25,370 bases of DNA. Origin: JBFWNZ01 sp050250795 (lineage in GTDB: Bacteria > Pseudomonadota > Alphaproteobacteria > UBA8366). The stretch is taken from contig JBFWNZ010000009.1 of NCBI GenBank assembly GCA_050250795.1, positions 1-25,370 of the forward strand. Direction: 5' to 3'. Shown one piece after another: positions 1 through 7,940 of this stretch. The first letter of the stretch is position 1; each line of letters begins with the position of its first letter. The notes beneath the pieces are model-generated. The model made no database searches and was not told the DNA's origin. It worked only from the letters and a program-made list of their open reading frames with translations. The translations under genes were made by a program, and so were the position numbers.

Positions 1-175
1 TGTGGCCGCGAGAACGAATCCTGCCCCAGCGGCAGTCGCCCCAGCCTCGGTACCCCGGGTTATTCCCCCAGACCGTCCGGATCACGCGGGCCGGTCCAAG
101 GCGCCCGGTGACGCATGCCGCCGCTCCAAGACGGAGCCGCGCCGGCCTGGGCGATTCGTAAAGGTTTCTTATTCC

Positions 176-1660
176 ATGCAGTTTTCCGATCTGGGCCTGT
201 CCGGCCCGATCCTCAAGGCCGTGGCCGCCGAGGGCTACGAGACGCCGACCCCGATTCAGCAGCAGGCGATCCCGCAGGTGCTGGAAGGGCGCGATCTCCT
301 CGGCATCGCAGCCACCGGCACCGGCAAGACGGCCGCGTTCGCGCTGCCGATCCTGCACCGCCTGAATGCCAACAACCGCCGGCCCAGCCGCAAGCAGTGC
401 CGCGCGCTCATCCTCAGCCCAACCCGCGAACTGACGGCCCAGATCGCCGACAGCTTCCGCGCCTATGGCCGCGAACTGCCGCTGCGCGTGGCCGTGATCG
501 TGGGCGGCGTCGGCTTCGGGCCGCAGGTCGCGGCGCTCGCCAAGGGCGTCGACATCCTGGTCGCGACGCCGGGCCGCCTGCTCGACCACATCCAGCAGGG
601 CAATGCCCGGCTGGACGCGACGGAAATCCTGGTCCTGGACGAAGCCGACCACATGCTCGACATGGGCTTCATCCCCTCGGTGCGAAAGCTGGTGCGCGAC
701 ACGCCCGAGACGCGCCAGACGCTGCTGTTCTCCGCGACGATGCCCAAGGAGATTCGGTCGCTGGCGGACGACTTCCTGCGCGACCCGGCCACCGTCTCGG
801 TCACGCCGCCGGCCACCCCGGCCGAGCGGATCGAGCAGCAGGTCGTGTTCGTCGAGCCGACCCGCAAGACCGCGCTGCTGGCCAATCTCATCACCGAGGG
901 GGCCTATGGCCGCATCCTGGTCTTCACCCGCACCAAGCACCGCGCCGACCGCGTGGTGAAGGGGCTGGCCCAGTCGAATATCCCGGCCGCCGCGATCCAC
1001 GGCAACAAGAGCCAAAATCAGCGCGAGCGGGCGCTGGGCGGCTTCCGGACGGGCGATACGCCGATCCTGGTCGCCACGGATATCGCCGCACGCGGCATCG
1101 ACGTCGATGGCGTCGATCTGGTCGTGAACTACGATCTGCCGAACATTCCCGAGACCTATGTCCACCGCATCGGCCGCACGGCCCGCGCCGGCGCCTCCGG
1201 GCTTGCGGTGTCGTTCTGCGATGGCGAGGAACGGGCATTCCTGCGCGGGATCGAGAAGCTGATCGGCCGGCGCATCGCGGTGCGGCCGGGCACGCCGGAG
1301 CCTGCGGAACTTGCCGTCGAGCCCCGCTCCGAGCGCGACCGCCGGCCGCCGCGGAACCAGCCGCGCAAGCAGGGTCGCGGAAACGCCCCCAAGGGAAAGA
1401 CGCACGGAAAGCCCGCCGGCCAGCAGCAGCAACAGCCGCGTCCGGCGCAACAGCATCGCGACCGGAAACCGGATAGCCAGAAGCCGGCTTCCGGCCCTCG
1501 CGAGGCCGCGCGCCCGCACCGTCAGGACCCCGGCGGACGGAACAACGCCCTTCCCGAGATGCCGTTCATGCGGGTACGGCCGCCGCGGCCCGACCATGAG
1601 GCGCCGCAACAGAACTCCCGGCGCAAGAAAAGCCGGCCGCAGCCGGCGGCCGAGGCCTGA
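176..1660 (+). CDS. rhlE: RhlE-like DEAD-box ATP-dependent RNA helicase
   Basis: ATP-dependent RNA helicase of the DEAD-box family, acting on structured RNA in the cytoplasm (ribosome assembly or RNA turnover in known relatives). The 494-residue protein shows all core motifs in order: Q motif (GYETPTPIQ, 20-28), Walker A ATGTGKT (46-52), PTRELTAQI (82-90), TPGR (131-134), DEAD (155-158), SAT (186-188), ATDIAARG (300-307) and HRIGR (330-334). After about residue 385 comes a long basic, Arg/Pro/Gln-rich tail with a short polyglutamine run, typical of RhlE-like helicases and probably an RNA-binding extension. The reading frame stays open back to base 2, but the family N-terminus (MQFSDLGLSG) begins at ATG 176, with AAAGG at 160-164; the upstream 58 codons are Ala/Pro/Arg-rich and do not look like helicase. 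It converges on the DUF2817 gene with 15 bp between. The family is certain; the RhlE subgroup is likely. Confidence 0.95.
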   Translation: MQFSDLGLSGPILKAVAAEGYETPTPIQQQAIPQVLEGRDLLGIAATGTGKTAAFALPILHRLNANNRRPSRKQCRALILSPTRELTAQIADSFRAYGRELPLRVAVIVGGVGFGPQVAALAKGVDILVATPGRLLDHIQQGNARLDATEILVLDEADHMLDMGFIPSVRKLVRDTPETRQTLLFSATMPKEIRSLADDFLRDPATVSVTPPATPAERIEQQVVFVEPTRKTALLANLITEGAYGRILVFTRTKHRADRVVKGLAQSNIPAAAIHGNKSQNQRERALGGFRTGDTPILVATDIAARGIDVDGVDLVVNYDLPNIPETYVHRIGRTARAGASGLAVSFCDGEERAFLRGIEKLIGRRIAVRPGTPEPAELAVEPRSERDRRPPRNQPRKQGRGNAPKGKTHGKPAGQQQQQPRPAQQHRDRKPDSQKPASGPREAARPHRQDPGGRNNALPEMPFMRVRPPRPDHEAPQQNSRRKKSRPQPAAEA

Positions 1661-1675
1661 TCCGAACCGGCTGTT

Positions 1676-2608
1676 TCAGCCGCCGTCCAGACCGATGAGC
1701 GCGCCGCGGATGACCTCCGCGGCGCCGTTCCATACGGCCAGCTTCCAGTCCTCGGCATCGGGATAGAACATCCCGCTGGCCGCGGACTGCCCCTCTGCAG
1801 GCCGGCCAAGCATCGAATGGACGACCGCACGGACCGAATAGGTTCCGAAGGCCAGTACCGCGACCGTCGTCTCCGCCTCCGACAGTGCCGAGACGATTCC
1901 GCGCGCCAATGGCCCTGGCATCGCCACGGTACTGGAACCGTCGGCAAGCGGCCGCGCGGAGAACAGCCGACGTGCCCGCGCTTCGCCGGGACTGCCTGCC
2001 GGATGTCCGACGACCAGGTCGCATTGCCCGTAAGCACCCATGCCGGTCGTCACATCCAGAACCGCGACCCGTTCGGCCTGGCCCATTTCCGTCTCAACCA
2101 GACGCCCGAAGCCGGCGCCGGGCACGCCCGAAGCCGCGGCTTCTGCCGGAGAGGACGGGACCGCGGCATGCTGGCCGCGCTGATAATCCGCATAGCGGTT
2201 TTCCGCCGCAGCCAGCACAGAATCCGTCCACCGCGGCCCCTGTCCCGTTTCTTCGTCGGAAACCTGCGCGGTATCCGGCGCAAGAACGCGGACCGGATCG
2301 TCCGCCTGCAGGAGAATCATCGCGACGCCGCGCGGAATGGAACGACGCAATCGTTCGCGCAGCGATGCAACCGCGATTGCCGTGGCGCACAGGGCATCTT
2401 CCTGTTTGCTGCCCGGCGTCAGAACGAGCAGCCGCCGCGCCTCGGGCGAGCCGAGTCGGGCCGCCAGAACATCCGCGACACCGCCACCCGCTGCCGGCAT
2501 CCTATGCGTGGCGACCGCAAGACCGATCGCACCGGCCGCACGCAGGAACTGGGCCCGCGCCGCCGCGGGGTCCCGCGCAAAATATCCCGCGATCGCCATC
2601 GCCCTCAC
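1676..2608 (-). CDS. DUF2817 (M14-like) protein with degenerate active site
   Basis: 310 residues resembling the DUF2817 branch of M14-type metallopeptidase folds. The N-terminus (YFARDPAAARAQFL, 9-22), the DVTTGMGAYG segment (185-194), DGSST (223-227), FGTYSVR (254-260) and the C-terminal FYPDAEDWK (281-289) match family landmarks as I remember them. At each catalytic position the residue has changed: the usual GTHGVEG reads GSKQEDA (66-72), so His becomes K68 and Glu becomes D71; the usual DLHTG reads DVTTG, so His becomes T187; the usual LEYGT reads LAFGT, so Glu becomes A253. The Asn/Arg-rich substrate loop of active members is also absent, and the protein is shorter than the roughly 360 residues usual for the family. 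I infer a pseudoenzyme that no longer binds zinc. The frame is intact, so it is not a decayed gene. The start is GTG at 2608; ATG at 2599 is an alternative. Confidence 0.72.
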   Translation of the reverse strand: MRAMAIAGYFARDPAAARAQFLRAAGAIGLAVATHRMPAAGGGVADVLAARLGSPEARRLLVLTPGSKQEDALCATAIAVASLRERLRRSIPRGVAMILLQADDPVRVLAPDTAQVSDEETGQGPRWTDSVLAAAENRYADYQRGQHAAVPSSPAEAAASGVPGAGFGRLVETEMGQAERVAVLDVTTGMGAYGQCDLVVGHPAGSPGEARARRLFSARPLADGSSTVAMPGPLARGIVSALSEAETTVAVLAFGTYSVRAVVHSMLGRPAEGQSAASGMFYPDAEDWKLAVWNGAAEVIRGALIGLDGG

Positions 2609-2674
2609 CGTCCGCTTTCAATGCCTTACTACCGCCCGCGGCGGCACGTCGCAAATCCGAAACCCGGCCCTTCC

Positions 2675-2703
2675 TTGCCGCCGCCTCGCGCGCGGTCGAT
2701 AAT
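2675..2703 (+). promoter_or_regulatory. Candidate sigma70-type promoter giving a leaderless mRNA
   Basis: TTGCCG (2675-2680), a 17-bp spacer and GATAAT (2698-2703). The -10 box ends only 6 bp before the ATG of the TPR gene at 2710, so transcription would start at or next to the start codon. No Shine-Dalgarno-like sequence precedes that ATG, which fits a leaderless transcript. This is a prediction from sequence alone. Confidence 0.45.
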
Positions 2704-2709
2704 TACCGG

Positions 2710-3258
2710 ATGCGCCATGCCCTCGCGATCTTCGCCATTCTTCTCGCGCTGTCCGCCGGTCCGGCCGGGCATGCTGCGGAAACGCGCCTGGACGACCTGT
2801 TCCGCCGGCTTGCACAGACGCATGATCCTGCCGAGGGCGACCGGATCGCCAGGGCAATCTGGGACGTCTGGAACCGCGCGCCGGACGAGGTGACCGGCGA
2901 CCTTATGGATCGCGGGCAGAGCGCGCTCTACGACCTCGATACCGATACGGCCCTGGCCGCTTTCAACGCCGTCGTCGAACGCGAGCCCCACTACGCCGAG
3001 GGGTGGAACAAGCGCGCCACCGTCTATTACGTCATCGGCAACTTCGACGCCTCGATCGCCGATATCGCCCGCGTTCTCCAGATCGAGCCGCGCCATTTCG
3101 GCGCCCTTGCGGGCCTGGGCATGGCCTATGACGCCCTGAACGACCGTCGCATGGCGCTGCGCGCCTATCGTGCGGCGCTGCAGATCAATCCCTATCTGGA
3201 CGATGTGCGCGAACGGGCCGACACGCTGGAACGCGAGATCCTGGCCGGCCAGATATAA
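2710..3258 (+). CDS. Exported tetratricopeptide-repeat (TPR) protein
   Basis: 182-residue protein with a Sec-type signal peptide: MRH, a hydrophobic stretch (residues 4-17) and a probable cleavage site near GHA-AE (21-24). The mature part carries at least two to three TPR-like helical repeats between about residues 62 and 165 (for example ALAAFNAVVEREPHYAEGWN at 81-100 and MALRAYRAALQINP at 148-161). TPR proteins are protein-protein interaction scaffolds, so this is probably a periplasmic or membrane-associated adaptor; its partner cannot be read from the sequence. The frame is open far upstream, but the signal peptide fixes the start at ATG 2710. It has no evident ribosome binding site and a -10-like box only 6 bp upstream. 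It is transcribed divergently from the DUF2817 gene and converges on pyk with 11 bp between. Confidence 0.82.
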   Translation: MRHALAIFAILLALSAGPAGHAAETRLDDLFRRLAQTHDPAEGDRIARAIWDVWNRAPDEVTGDLMDRGQSALYDLDTDTALAAFNAVVEREPHYAEGWNKRATVYYVIGNFDASIADIARVLQIEPRHFGALAGLGMAYDALNDRRMALRAYRAALQINPYLDDVRERADTLEREILAGQI

Positions 3259-3269
3259 CCGCGCCCCCT

Positions 3270-4685
3270 TTACTGGACGCGCGCGATCCGCAGCACATTG
3301 GTCGCGCCGGGCGTCCCGAACGGCACGCCGGCCGTGACGACGATGCGGTCGCCGGATTTCGCAAAACCGTCCGCCACCGCGTGACCGCTGGCCGTCGTGA
3401 TCATGTCGGCGAAGCTGCGCGCATCATGCGTGTTTATGCTGTGCACACCCCAGACCACCGCGAGCCGGCGCGCCGTCGGCAGGCTCGGCGTCAGGCCCAG
3501 GATCGGCACCTCGGGCCGCTCGCGCGATGCCCGCACGGTGGTCGATCCCGAGGTCGTGTAGGTCACGATCGCAGCCGCGGAAAGGGTGCGCGCGACCTGG
3601 CGGGCAGCCGCGCTGATCGCGTCGGCCGCCGTCGGCTCCGGCTCCGGATGGCCCGCGTCGATGATCGTGCGATGGCGGGGGTCGCTCTCCACCCGCTCGA
3701 TGATCCGGTTCATCATCTCGACCGATTCCACCGGATACTTGCCGACCGCCGTCTCCGCCGACAGCATCACCGCATCGGCGCCGTCATACACGGCATTGGC
3801 GACGTCCGACGCTTCGGCCCGGGTCGGCACCGGCCGGTCGACCATCGAATCCAGCATCTGCGTCGCCACCACGCAGGGCTTCCCCGCCTGCCGGCAGGTA
3901 TCCAGGATGCGCTTCTGCACCACGGGCACATCTTCCGGGGGCAGTTCGACGCCCAGATCGCCGCGCGCCACCATCACGGCGTCGCTCAGTTCCACGATTT
4001 CCTGCAGCCGCTGGATCGCCGCCGGCTTCTCCAGTTTCGCCATCAGGGCCGCCCGCCCCTGGATGATGCGGCGCGCCTCCGCCAGATCGTCCGGACGCTG
4101 CACGAAGGACATGCCGCAATAGTCGACGCCGTTGTCGAGACCGAACTGAAGATCGGTGCGGTCCTTCTCGGTCAGGGCTGAAATAGGCAGGATGAGCCCC
4201 GGTACGTTCACGCCCTTACGGTCCGAGACCGCGCCGCCGATCACCACTTCGGTCGTCGCGGCCTTGCGGTTGCTCTCCAGCACCCGTAACCGCACCCGGC
4301 CGTCATCGACCAGCAGTTCCGCGCCCGGTTCCAGCACCGCGAAGATCTCGGGATGCGGCATCGTCACATGCGTGGCGTCGCCCGGCGTCTCCTCAAGTTC
4401 CAGACGGAAGGTCGCACCGGCCGGCAGGTTGACCGGGCCGTTCGCGAAACTGCCGATGCGCAGCTTGGGCCCCTGCACATCCATCAGGATCGCGATCGGC
4501 CGCTTCACACGGCGCTCGATATGCCGGATCGCCTCGATGTTGCGCCGATGATCGGCGTGGGCGCCGTGGCTGAAATTGAGCCGGAACATATCGACGCCGG
4601 CATGGAACAGCGCCTCGATCATCTTTGCGTCCGAGGTCGCCGGACCCAGCGTGGCGACGATCTTTGTCAGGTGCTTGCGACGCAT
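3270..4685 (-). CDS. pyk: Pyruvate kinase
   Basis: Final step of glycolysis: phosphoenolpyruvate plus ADP to pyruvate plus ATP, in the cytoplasm. The 471-residue length is normal. Visible signatures are TKIVATLGPAT (7-17), the NFSHG substrate loop (37-41), MDVQGPKLRIG (68-78), the catalytic-lysine motif MAKLEKP (215-221, K217), the metal-binding region VARGDLGVELP (239-249), the ATQMLDSM segment (274-281) and LSAETAVGKYP (308-318). The C-terminal regulatory-type domain follows from about residue 350. ATG 4685 is preceded by GAAGGGA, a good ribosome binding site. It lies 96 bp downstream of the GntR regulator on the same strand with no clear terminator between them, so the two may be co-transcribed; a weak promoter in the gap (TTTACT, 17 bp, CATATC) is also possible. 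Confidence 0.97.
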   Translation of the reverse strand: MRRKHLTKIVATLGPATSDAKMIEALFHAGVDMFRLNFSHGAHADHRRNIEAIRHIERRVKRPIAILMDVQGPKLRIGSFANGPVNLPAGATFRLELEETPGDATHVTMPHPEIFAVLEPGAELLVDDGRVRLRVLESNRKAATTEVVIGGAVSDRKGVNVPGLILPISALTEKDRTDLQFGLDNGVDYCGMSFVQRPDDLAEARRIIQGRAALMAKLEKPAAIQRLQEIVELSDAVMVARGDLGVELPPEDVPVVQKRILDTCRQAGKPCVVATQMLDSMVDRPVPTRAEASDVANAVYDGADAVMLSAETAVGKYPVESVEMMNRIIERVESDPRHRTIIDAGHPEPEPTAADAISAAARQVARTLSAAAIVTYTTSGSTTVRASRERPEVPILGLTPSLPTARRLAVVWGVHSINTHDARSFADMITTASGHAVADGFAKSGDRIVVTAGVPFGTPGATNVLRIARVQ

Positions 4686-4781
4686 GACGTCCCTTCGTTC
4701 GATCTGCCGTCCAACCCTTCCACGAAACAGCCCGATATGGAAACCGGTGCTGCATCAGTAAAGCGCGGTTCGGTGGCGGAA

Positions 4782-5525
4782 TTATGGTTGTCCGACCGGA
4801 TCGATCCGATCGTGGCGCTCTTCCTCCTGCCGGTAATGCGACAAGACCCAGTCGAGATGTCCCTGCATCGCCGCTCCCGCCGCCTCGGGATCGCGCCGCC
4901 GGATCGCCTCGTACGCCGCGCGGTGCTGCGCCTGCACCATCGCATCGTCTGCCGGCGTCCCGAACAGTTCGTAGCGATGATATTCCTGCATCGCCGTCAG
5001 GATGTCGCGAATCACCGAGAGAATTCGGACATAGACGGCGCTGCCGGAGGCATGGGCCACGGCATGGTGGAACTCCACATCGGCCGCGACCTGGGTTGCC
5101 CGGTCGCTGCCGCCCCGCTCCATCTTCTCGACCGTCGCCGCGATCTCGCCGAGCTGCTCCGGCGTGGCGTTCCGTGCCGCCCTGCGCGCGGCCCAGACTT
5201 CCAGGATGGATCGCATCTCCGCCAAGTCGCGCAGATTCGTGCGGTCGAGACGCACCAGCTCGGCAAGCGCCGGATCGGGATCTCCGGCCGGCGACACGAC
5301 CCGCGTGCCGCCGCCCTGCACGGCGCTGAGGAACCCCTGTGCCTGCAGCCGTTGCAGCGCGGCGCGCACCGAAACGCGGCTGACATTCATCTGCTCGGCG
5401 AGCATGCGTTCGCCCGGCAGCTTCTCGCCCGGCGCCAGCTGACCCGATGAAATGCGGCGCAGCACTTCCGCCGCGACACGGTCGGACACGCGCCGCCGGT
5501 CGGCCCCCTCCTCCTGGGAACTCAT
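4782..5525 (-). CDS. GntR-family transcriptional regulator, FCD (FadR/PdhR/GlcC) subfamily
   Basis: 247-residue DNA-binding regulator. An N-terminal winged helix-turn-helix (about 12-77) includes the GntR signature GQLAPGEKLPGERMLAEQMN (28-47) and VSRVSVRAALQRL. The C-terminal all-helical FCD ligand domain (about 95-230) keeps a full metal-ligand set, D149, H153, H201 and H223, so it probably binds a metal-coordinated carboxylate. Known FCD regulators sense pyruvate, lactate, glycolate or sugar acids. A TGGT-ATG-ACCA palindrome lies 48-58 bp upstream of its ATG, and a near-copy lies upstream of glcD. I therefore infer an autoregulated, GlcC/PdhR-like regulator of glycolate oxidase, possibly also of the downstream pyk. 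The ligand and the sign of control cannot be read from sequence. The ribosome binding site is weak. Confidence 0.9.
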   Translation of the reverse strand: MSSQEEGADRRRVSDRVAAEVLRRISSGQLAPGEKLPGERMLAEQMNVSRVSVRAALQRLQAQGFLSAVQGGGTRVVSPAGDPDPALAELVRLDRTNLRDLAEMRSILEVWAARRAARNATPEQLGEIAATVEKMERGGSDRATQVAADVEFHHAVAHASGSAVYVRILSVIRDILTAMQEYHRYELFGTPADDAMVQAQHRAAYEAIRRRDPEAAGAAMQGHLDWVLSHYRQEEERHDRIDPVGQP

Positions 5526-5572
5526 GGGCAGGAACGAAGCTGTTGCATGACGGGTCCGGCAAGGCTGGCAAG

Positions 5573-5583
5573 TGGTATGACCA
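5573..5583. promoter_or_regulatory. Predicted FCD-type GntR operator upstream of the GntR gene
   Basis: TGGTATGACCA is a perfect TGGT-N3-ACCA palindrome, the same core as the classical PdhR box of enterobacteria. It lies 48-58 bp upstream of the regulator's ATG (5525). A possible -10 box, TATGCT (minus strand, 5593-5588), sits just upstream of it, which would place the operator at the transcription start. The extended sequence AAGTGGTATGACCA agrees at 12 of 14 positions with the element upstream of glcD read on the minus strand. Autoregulation is inferred. Confidence 0.6.
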
Positions 5584-5622
5584 GCGCAGCATAGCGCCGA
5601 CCGGCTTCGCCGGCCATGCGGC

Positions 5623-7029
5623 TCACGCCGGGGCGACGGGATCGGACAGAATCAACGGCTCCTCCCGACGCACGGTCTCGGCACCGGCCGTCTCGACGAC
5701 CCAGACGGCAAAGCTTGCGGGGTGGCGCTGCGGGCGAACCGGCGCAACCGGCTTCAGTGCATCGAACAGCGGATCGTCGGGTCCGATCTCCGCCTGCGCC
5801 GCGGCCATGGCGGCTGCGCTCACCACCATGTCGACATCGAGGTCGCGCGTCTGGTGTTCCAGCAGATGGGCGACATTCACGGTATCGCCGATCACCGTGT
5901 ATTCGAACCGCCCCTCGCCGCCGATATCCCCCGCGACCACAGGGCCGTGGTGAACGCCGACGCCGATCCGCAGCGGCGCCAGCCCGTCCGCGACACGCGC
6001 CGCGTTCCAGTCGGCCGCCGCGGCCAGCATGGCCCGGCCGCAGGCGATGGCATCGGCAGCGTCGCGGTCGCCGGGTCGCGGCACGCCGAAGGTCGCCATC
6101 AACGCATCGCCGATAAATTTGTCGATGGTGCCGCCATGGGCGAAAGCGACCTCGGTCATGCGACGGTGAAAGCCGCGCACCACGGCCATCGTGTCTGCCG
6201 CCGACTGGTGCGACGCCATCTCGGTATAGCCGCGGATATCGACGAACAGGACTGCCGCGTTCAAGGCACGGTCCTCGGCGAGCGGGGCGTCGGTCGCCGC
6301 CAGTTCGGCGACAAGATTCGGCGAGAAATAGCGCGACAGGTTCGCGCGCTCGCGCGCCGCGTTCGCCTGCCGCATCGCCAGACGCCGCATGCGCCAGACG
6401 ACCGAGGCCATGAGGACCGCCACGGCGAGCAGAAGAAGGATATCCCGAAACGGGGGCACCACGTCGACGAACCGCGGATCGAGCGTGATTGCGTAGCGTT
6501 GCTGGGCGGAGAGCAAAAACCAGTCGGGCACATCGCGCCACGTCATGCTGCCCGGCATCTGCACGATCAGCGCCACAGCCGCGATCCAGGCCATGCCGGC
6601 GGCAATGCCGGTCCAGATCATCTGCATCGGCCGGTAACACAGCATGGCCGCCGCCAGCAGCAGGTAGAAATAGGGAAAATGGCCGAGCCGCAACACGTAT
6701 TGCGGCGGCCAGGGGGGCGTGTCCCACGGATTCGGCAGCGCGACGGCCGTGGCGATGAGCAGCACATCGATAGTGATGAACAGATACGAGGGCCAGTCCC
6801 GATGCGGCGCGCGCTCTGCGATGCCGTGATGCAGCAGGCCGGAGAGCAGCAGCAGCAACAGGATGCCGATATAGAACAGCACGCCGGGCCAGGCGAGCGT
6901 CACGCCCAGCCAGAGCCCGATGGCGATGATGACTGCGGTCCGCAGGCGGGTCATCTGGCCGAGCCCGGCCACCGTCTCGGCGGCGAACTCCGCGTTCAGC
7001 CGCGAGCCTTCCGCATCCAGGAACGCCAT
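5623..7029 (-). CDS. Membrane-anchored class III adenylate/guanylate cyclase, altered catalytic site
   Basis: 468-residue integral membrane nucleotide cyclase. About six hydrophobic segments (roughly 32-46, 48-68, 82-99, 117-132, 136-157 and 197-215) are followed by a class III catalytic domain (about 255-450). Metal-binding aspartates are present in VDIRGYT (D264) and FIGDALM (D308); the base-recognition pair K304/T378 suits ATP. The N-x-x-x-R transition-state pair is broken: the usual VN(L/V)AxRLE reads VNVAHLLE (384-391), keeping N385 but putting Leu389 where Arg is expected. Activity may therefore be low, or need a partner chain. The start is ATG 7029, because the frame above it overlaps the exporter gene and encodes no membrane protein. 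It begins two bases after the exporter's stop codon, so the two are probably translationally coupled. The signal sensed by the membrane domain is unknown. Confidence 0.87.
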   Translation of the reverse strand: MAFLDAEGSRLNAEFAAETVAGLGQMTRLRTAVIIAIGLWLGVTLAWPGVLFYIGILLLLLLSGLLHHGIAERAPHRDWPSYLFITIDVLLIATAVALPNPWDTPPWPPQYVLRLGHFPYFYLLLAAAMLCYRPMQMIWTGIAAGMAWIAAVALIVQMPGSMTWRDVPDWFLLSAQQRYAITLDPRFVDVVPPFRDILLLLAVAVLMASVVWRMRRLAMRQANAARERANLSRYFSPNLVAELAATDAPLAEDRALNAAVLFVDIRGYTEMASHQSAADTMAVVRGFHRRMTEVAFAHGGTIDKFIGDALMATFGVPRPGDRDAADAIACGRAMLAAAADWNAARVADGLAPLRIGVGVHHGPVVAGDIGGEGRFEYTVIGDTVNVAHLLEHQTRDLDVDMVVSAAAMAAAQAEIGPDDPLFDALKPVAPVRPQRHPASFAVWVVETAGAETVRREEPLILSDPVAPA

Positions 7030-7031
7030 GG

Positions 7032-7934
7032 CTATTGTCCGCGCCGCGCCAGCGCGATCCCGGCCATCACGATCGCGCCGCCCGCGATCTGCCATGCGCT
7101 GAGCGCCTCGCCCAGGATCAAGGCCGCCAGCGCTGCCGCCGCGACCGTCTCCAGCAGCAGGCCGACGGTCGCGAACGCGACCGGCATATGCGCCAGCGCA
7201 TAGGCGATCAGCCCTTGGCCTGCGGCATGGCTGACCAGCGCGAGCCCCAGCAGCATGCCCCATCCGAATGCGGTTTGACTGATCATCGCGTCACCCGTCG
7301 CCATTGCCACGGGGAATAGAACGGCGGCAGTGCCGATCGAGGTCCATGTCATGATCGTTGCGGTGTCGAATTCTGCGCGCAACCGTTCGAGGGCGAGCAT
7401 ATAGGCCGTCAGGAACAGTGCGGTGATAAGGCCGTAGACGTCGCCCGCGAGGTTCTCCGGGGCGAAGCGCAACGTCCCGCTGACCAGGCAGGCCGACCCC
7501 AGGATGGCCAGCCCCATGCCCGCCAGGAACACCGGCCTTGCCCGCCGTCCGAAGAACAGCCAGCCGGCCACCGTGACATGGATCGCCGCGGTGTTGGCGA
7601 GCAGCGTGGCGTTGGCGACGCTGGTGTGATGGATCGCGAGATGCCAGAAGGCAAGGTCGCCGCCGAAGAAGGCGCCGGCCAGCAGCAGGCGTGCATGATC
7701 GGCGATGCCACGGGGCCGCCGTCCCGCCCCGGGCCGGGCTGCCTGCAGCCGCATCCAGACGAACAGGACGGGCACCGCCAGCAGCGGCCGGAAGAATGCG
7801 CTGGGCAGCGGCGCCAGATCGGACAGGCGGACGAAGATGGTCGATGCGCCGACCGCGACGGCGCCGACCACCAGCGCTCCAAGAGCGAGGCGTTCGGGGG
7901 AAATGGCAGGGGAGGTCCCGTTCCGCGGCAGCAT
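7032..7934 (-). CDS. EamA/DMT-family transporter
   Basis: Inner-membrane transporter of the drug/metabolite superfamily, normally an exporter or permease of metabolites. From ATG 7934 it has 300 residues, the usual length, with about ten hydrophobic segments arranged as two EamA repeats. The first runs from LALGALVVGAVAVGASTIFVR to the segment ending LGSACLVSG; the second runs from DVYGLITALFLTAYML to the C-terminal AGGAIVMAGIAL. The substrate cannot be inferred. Alternative starts at 7967 and 8030 add only a charged, non-membrane leader, and the longest one would run into the divergent amidohydrolase gene. TATAGT (minus strand, 7946-7941) ends 6 bp before ATG 7934 with no ribosome binding site, so a leaderless message is possible. 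Two bases separate its stop from the cyclase ATG, which indicates an operon. Confidence 0.88.
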   Translation of the reverse strand: MLPRNGTSPAISPERLALGALVVGAVAVGASTIFVRLSDLAPLPSAFFRPLLAVPVLFVWMRLQAARPGAGRRPRGIADHARLLLAGAFFGGDLAFWHLAIHHTSVANATLLANTAAIHVTVAGWLFFGRRARPVFLAGMGLAILGSACLVSGTLRFAPENLAGDVYGLITALFLTAYMLALERLRAEFDTATIMTWTSIGTAAVLFPVAMATGDAMISQTAFGWGMLLGLALVSHAAGQGLIAYALAHMPVAFATVGLLLETVAAAALAALILGEALSAWQIAGGAIVMAGIALARRGQ

Positions 7935-7940
7935 CCGCGG

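Noticed and set aside
2..175. In-frame upstream extension of the DEAD-box helicase
   Set aside because: Ala/Pro/Arg-rich codons without helicase similarity; the canonical N-terminus and a ribosome binding site are at 176.
4797..4808. CGGATCGATCCG palindrome at the 3' end of the GntR gene
   Set aside because: It lies inside the coding sequence, does not match the TGGT-N3-ACCA core and is likely coincidental.
5722..7203. A 493-codon plus-strand frame opposite the cyclase
   Set aside because: Its composition (Gln/His/Arg-rich) is that of an antisense shadow; the cyclase on the minus strand has intact family motifs.
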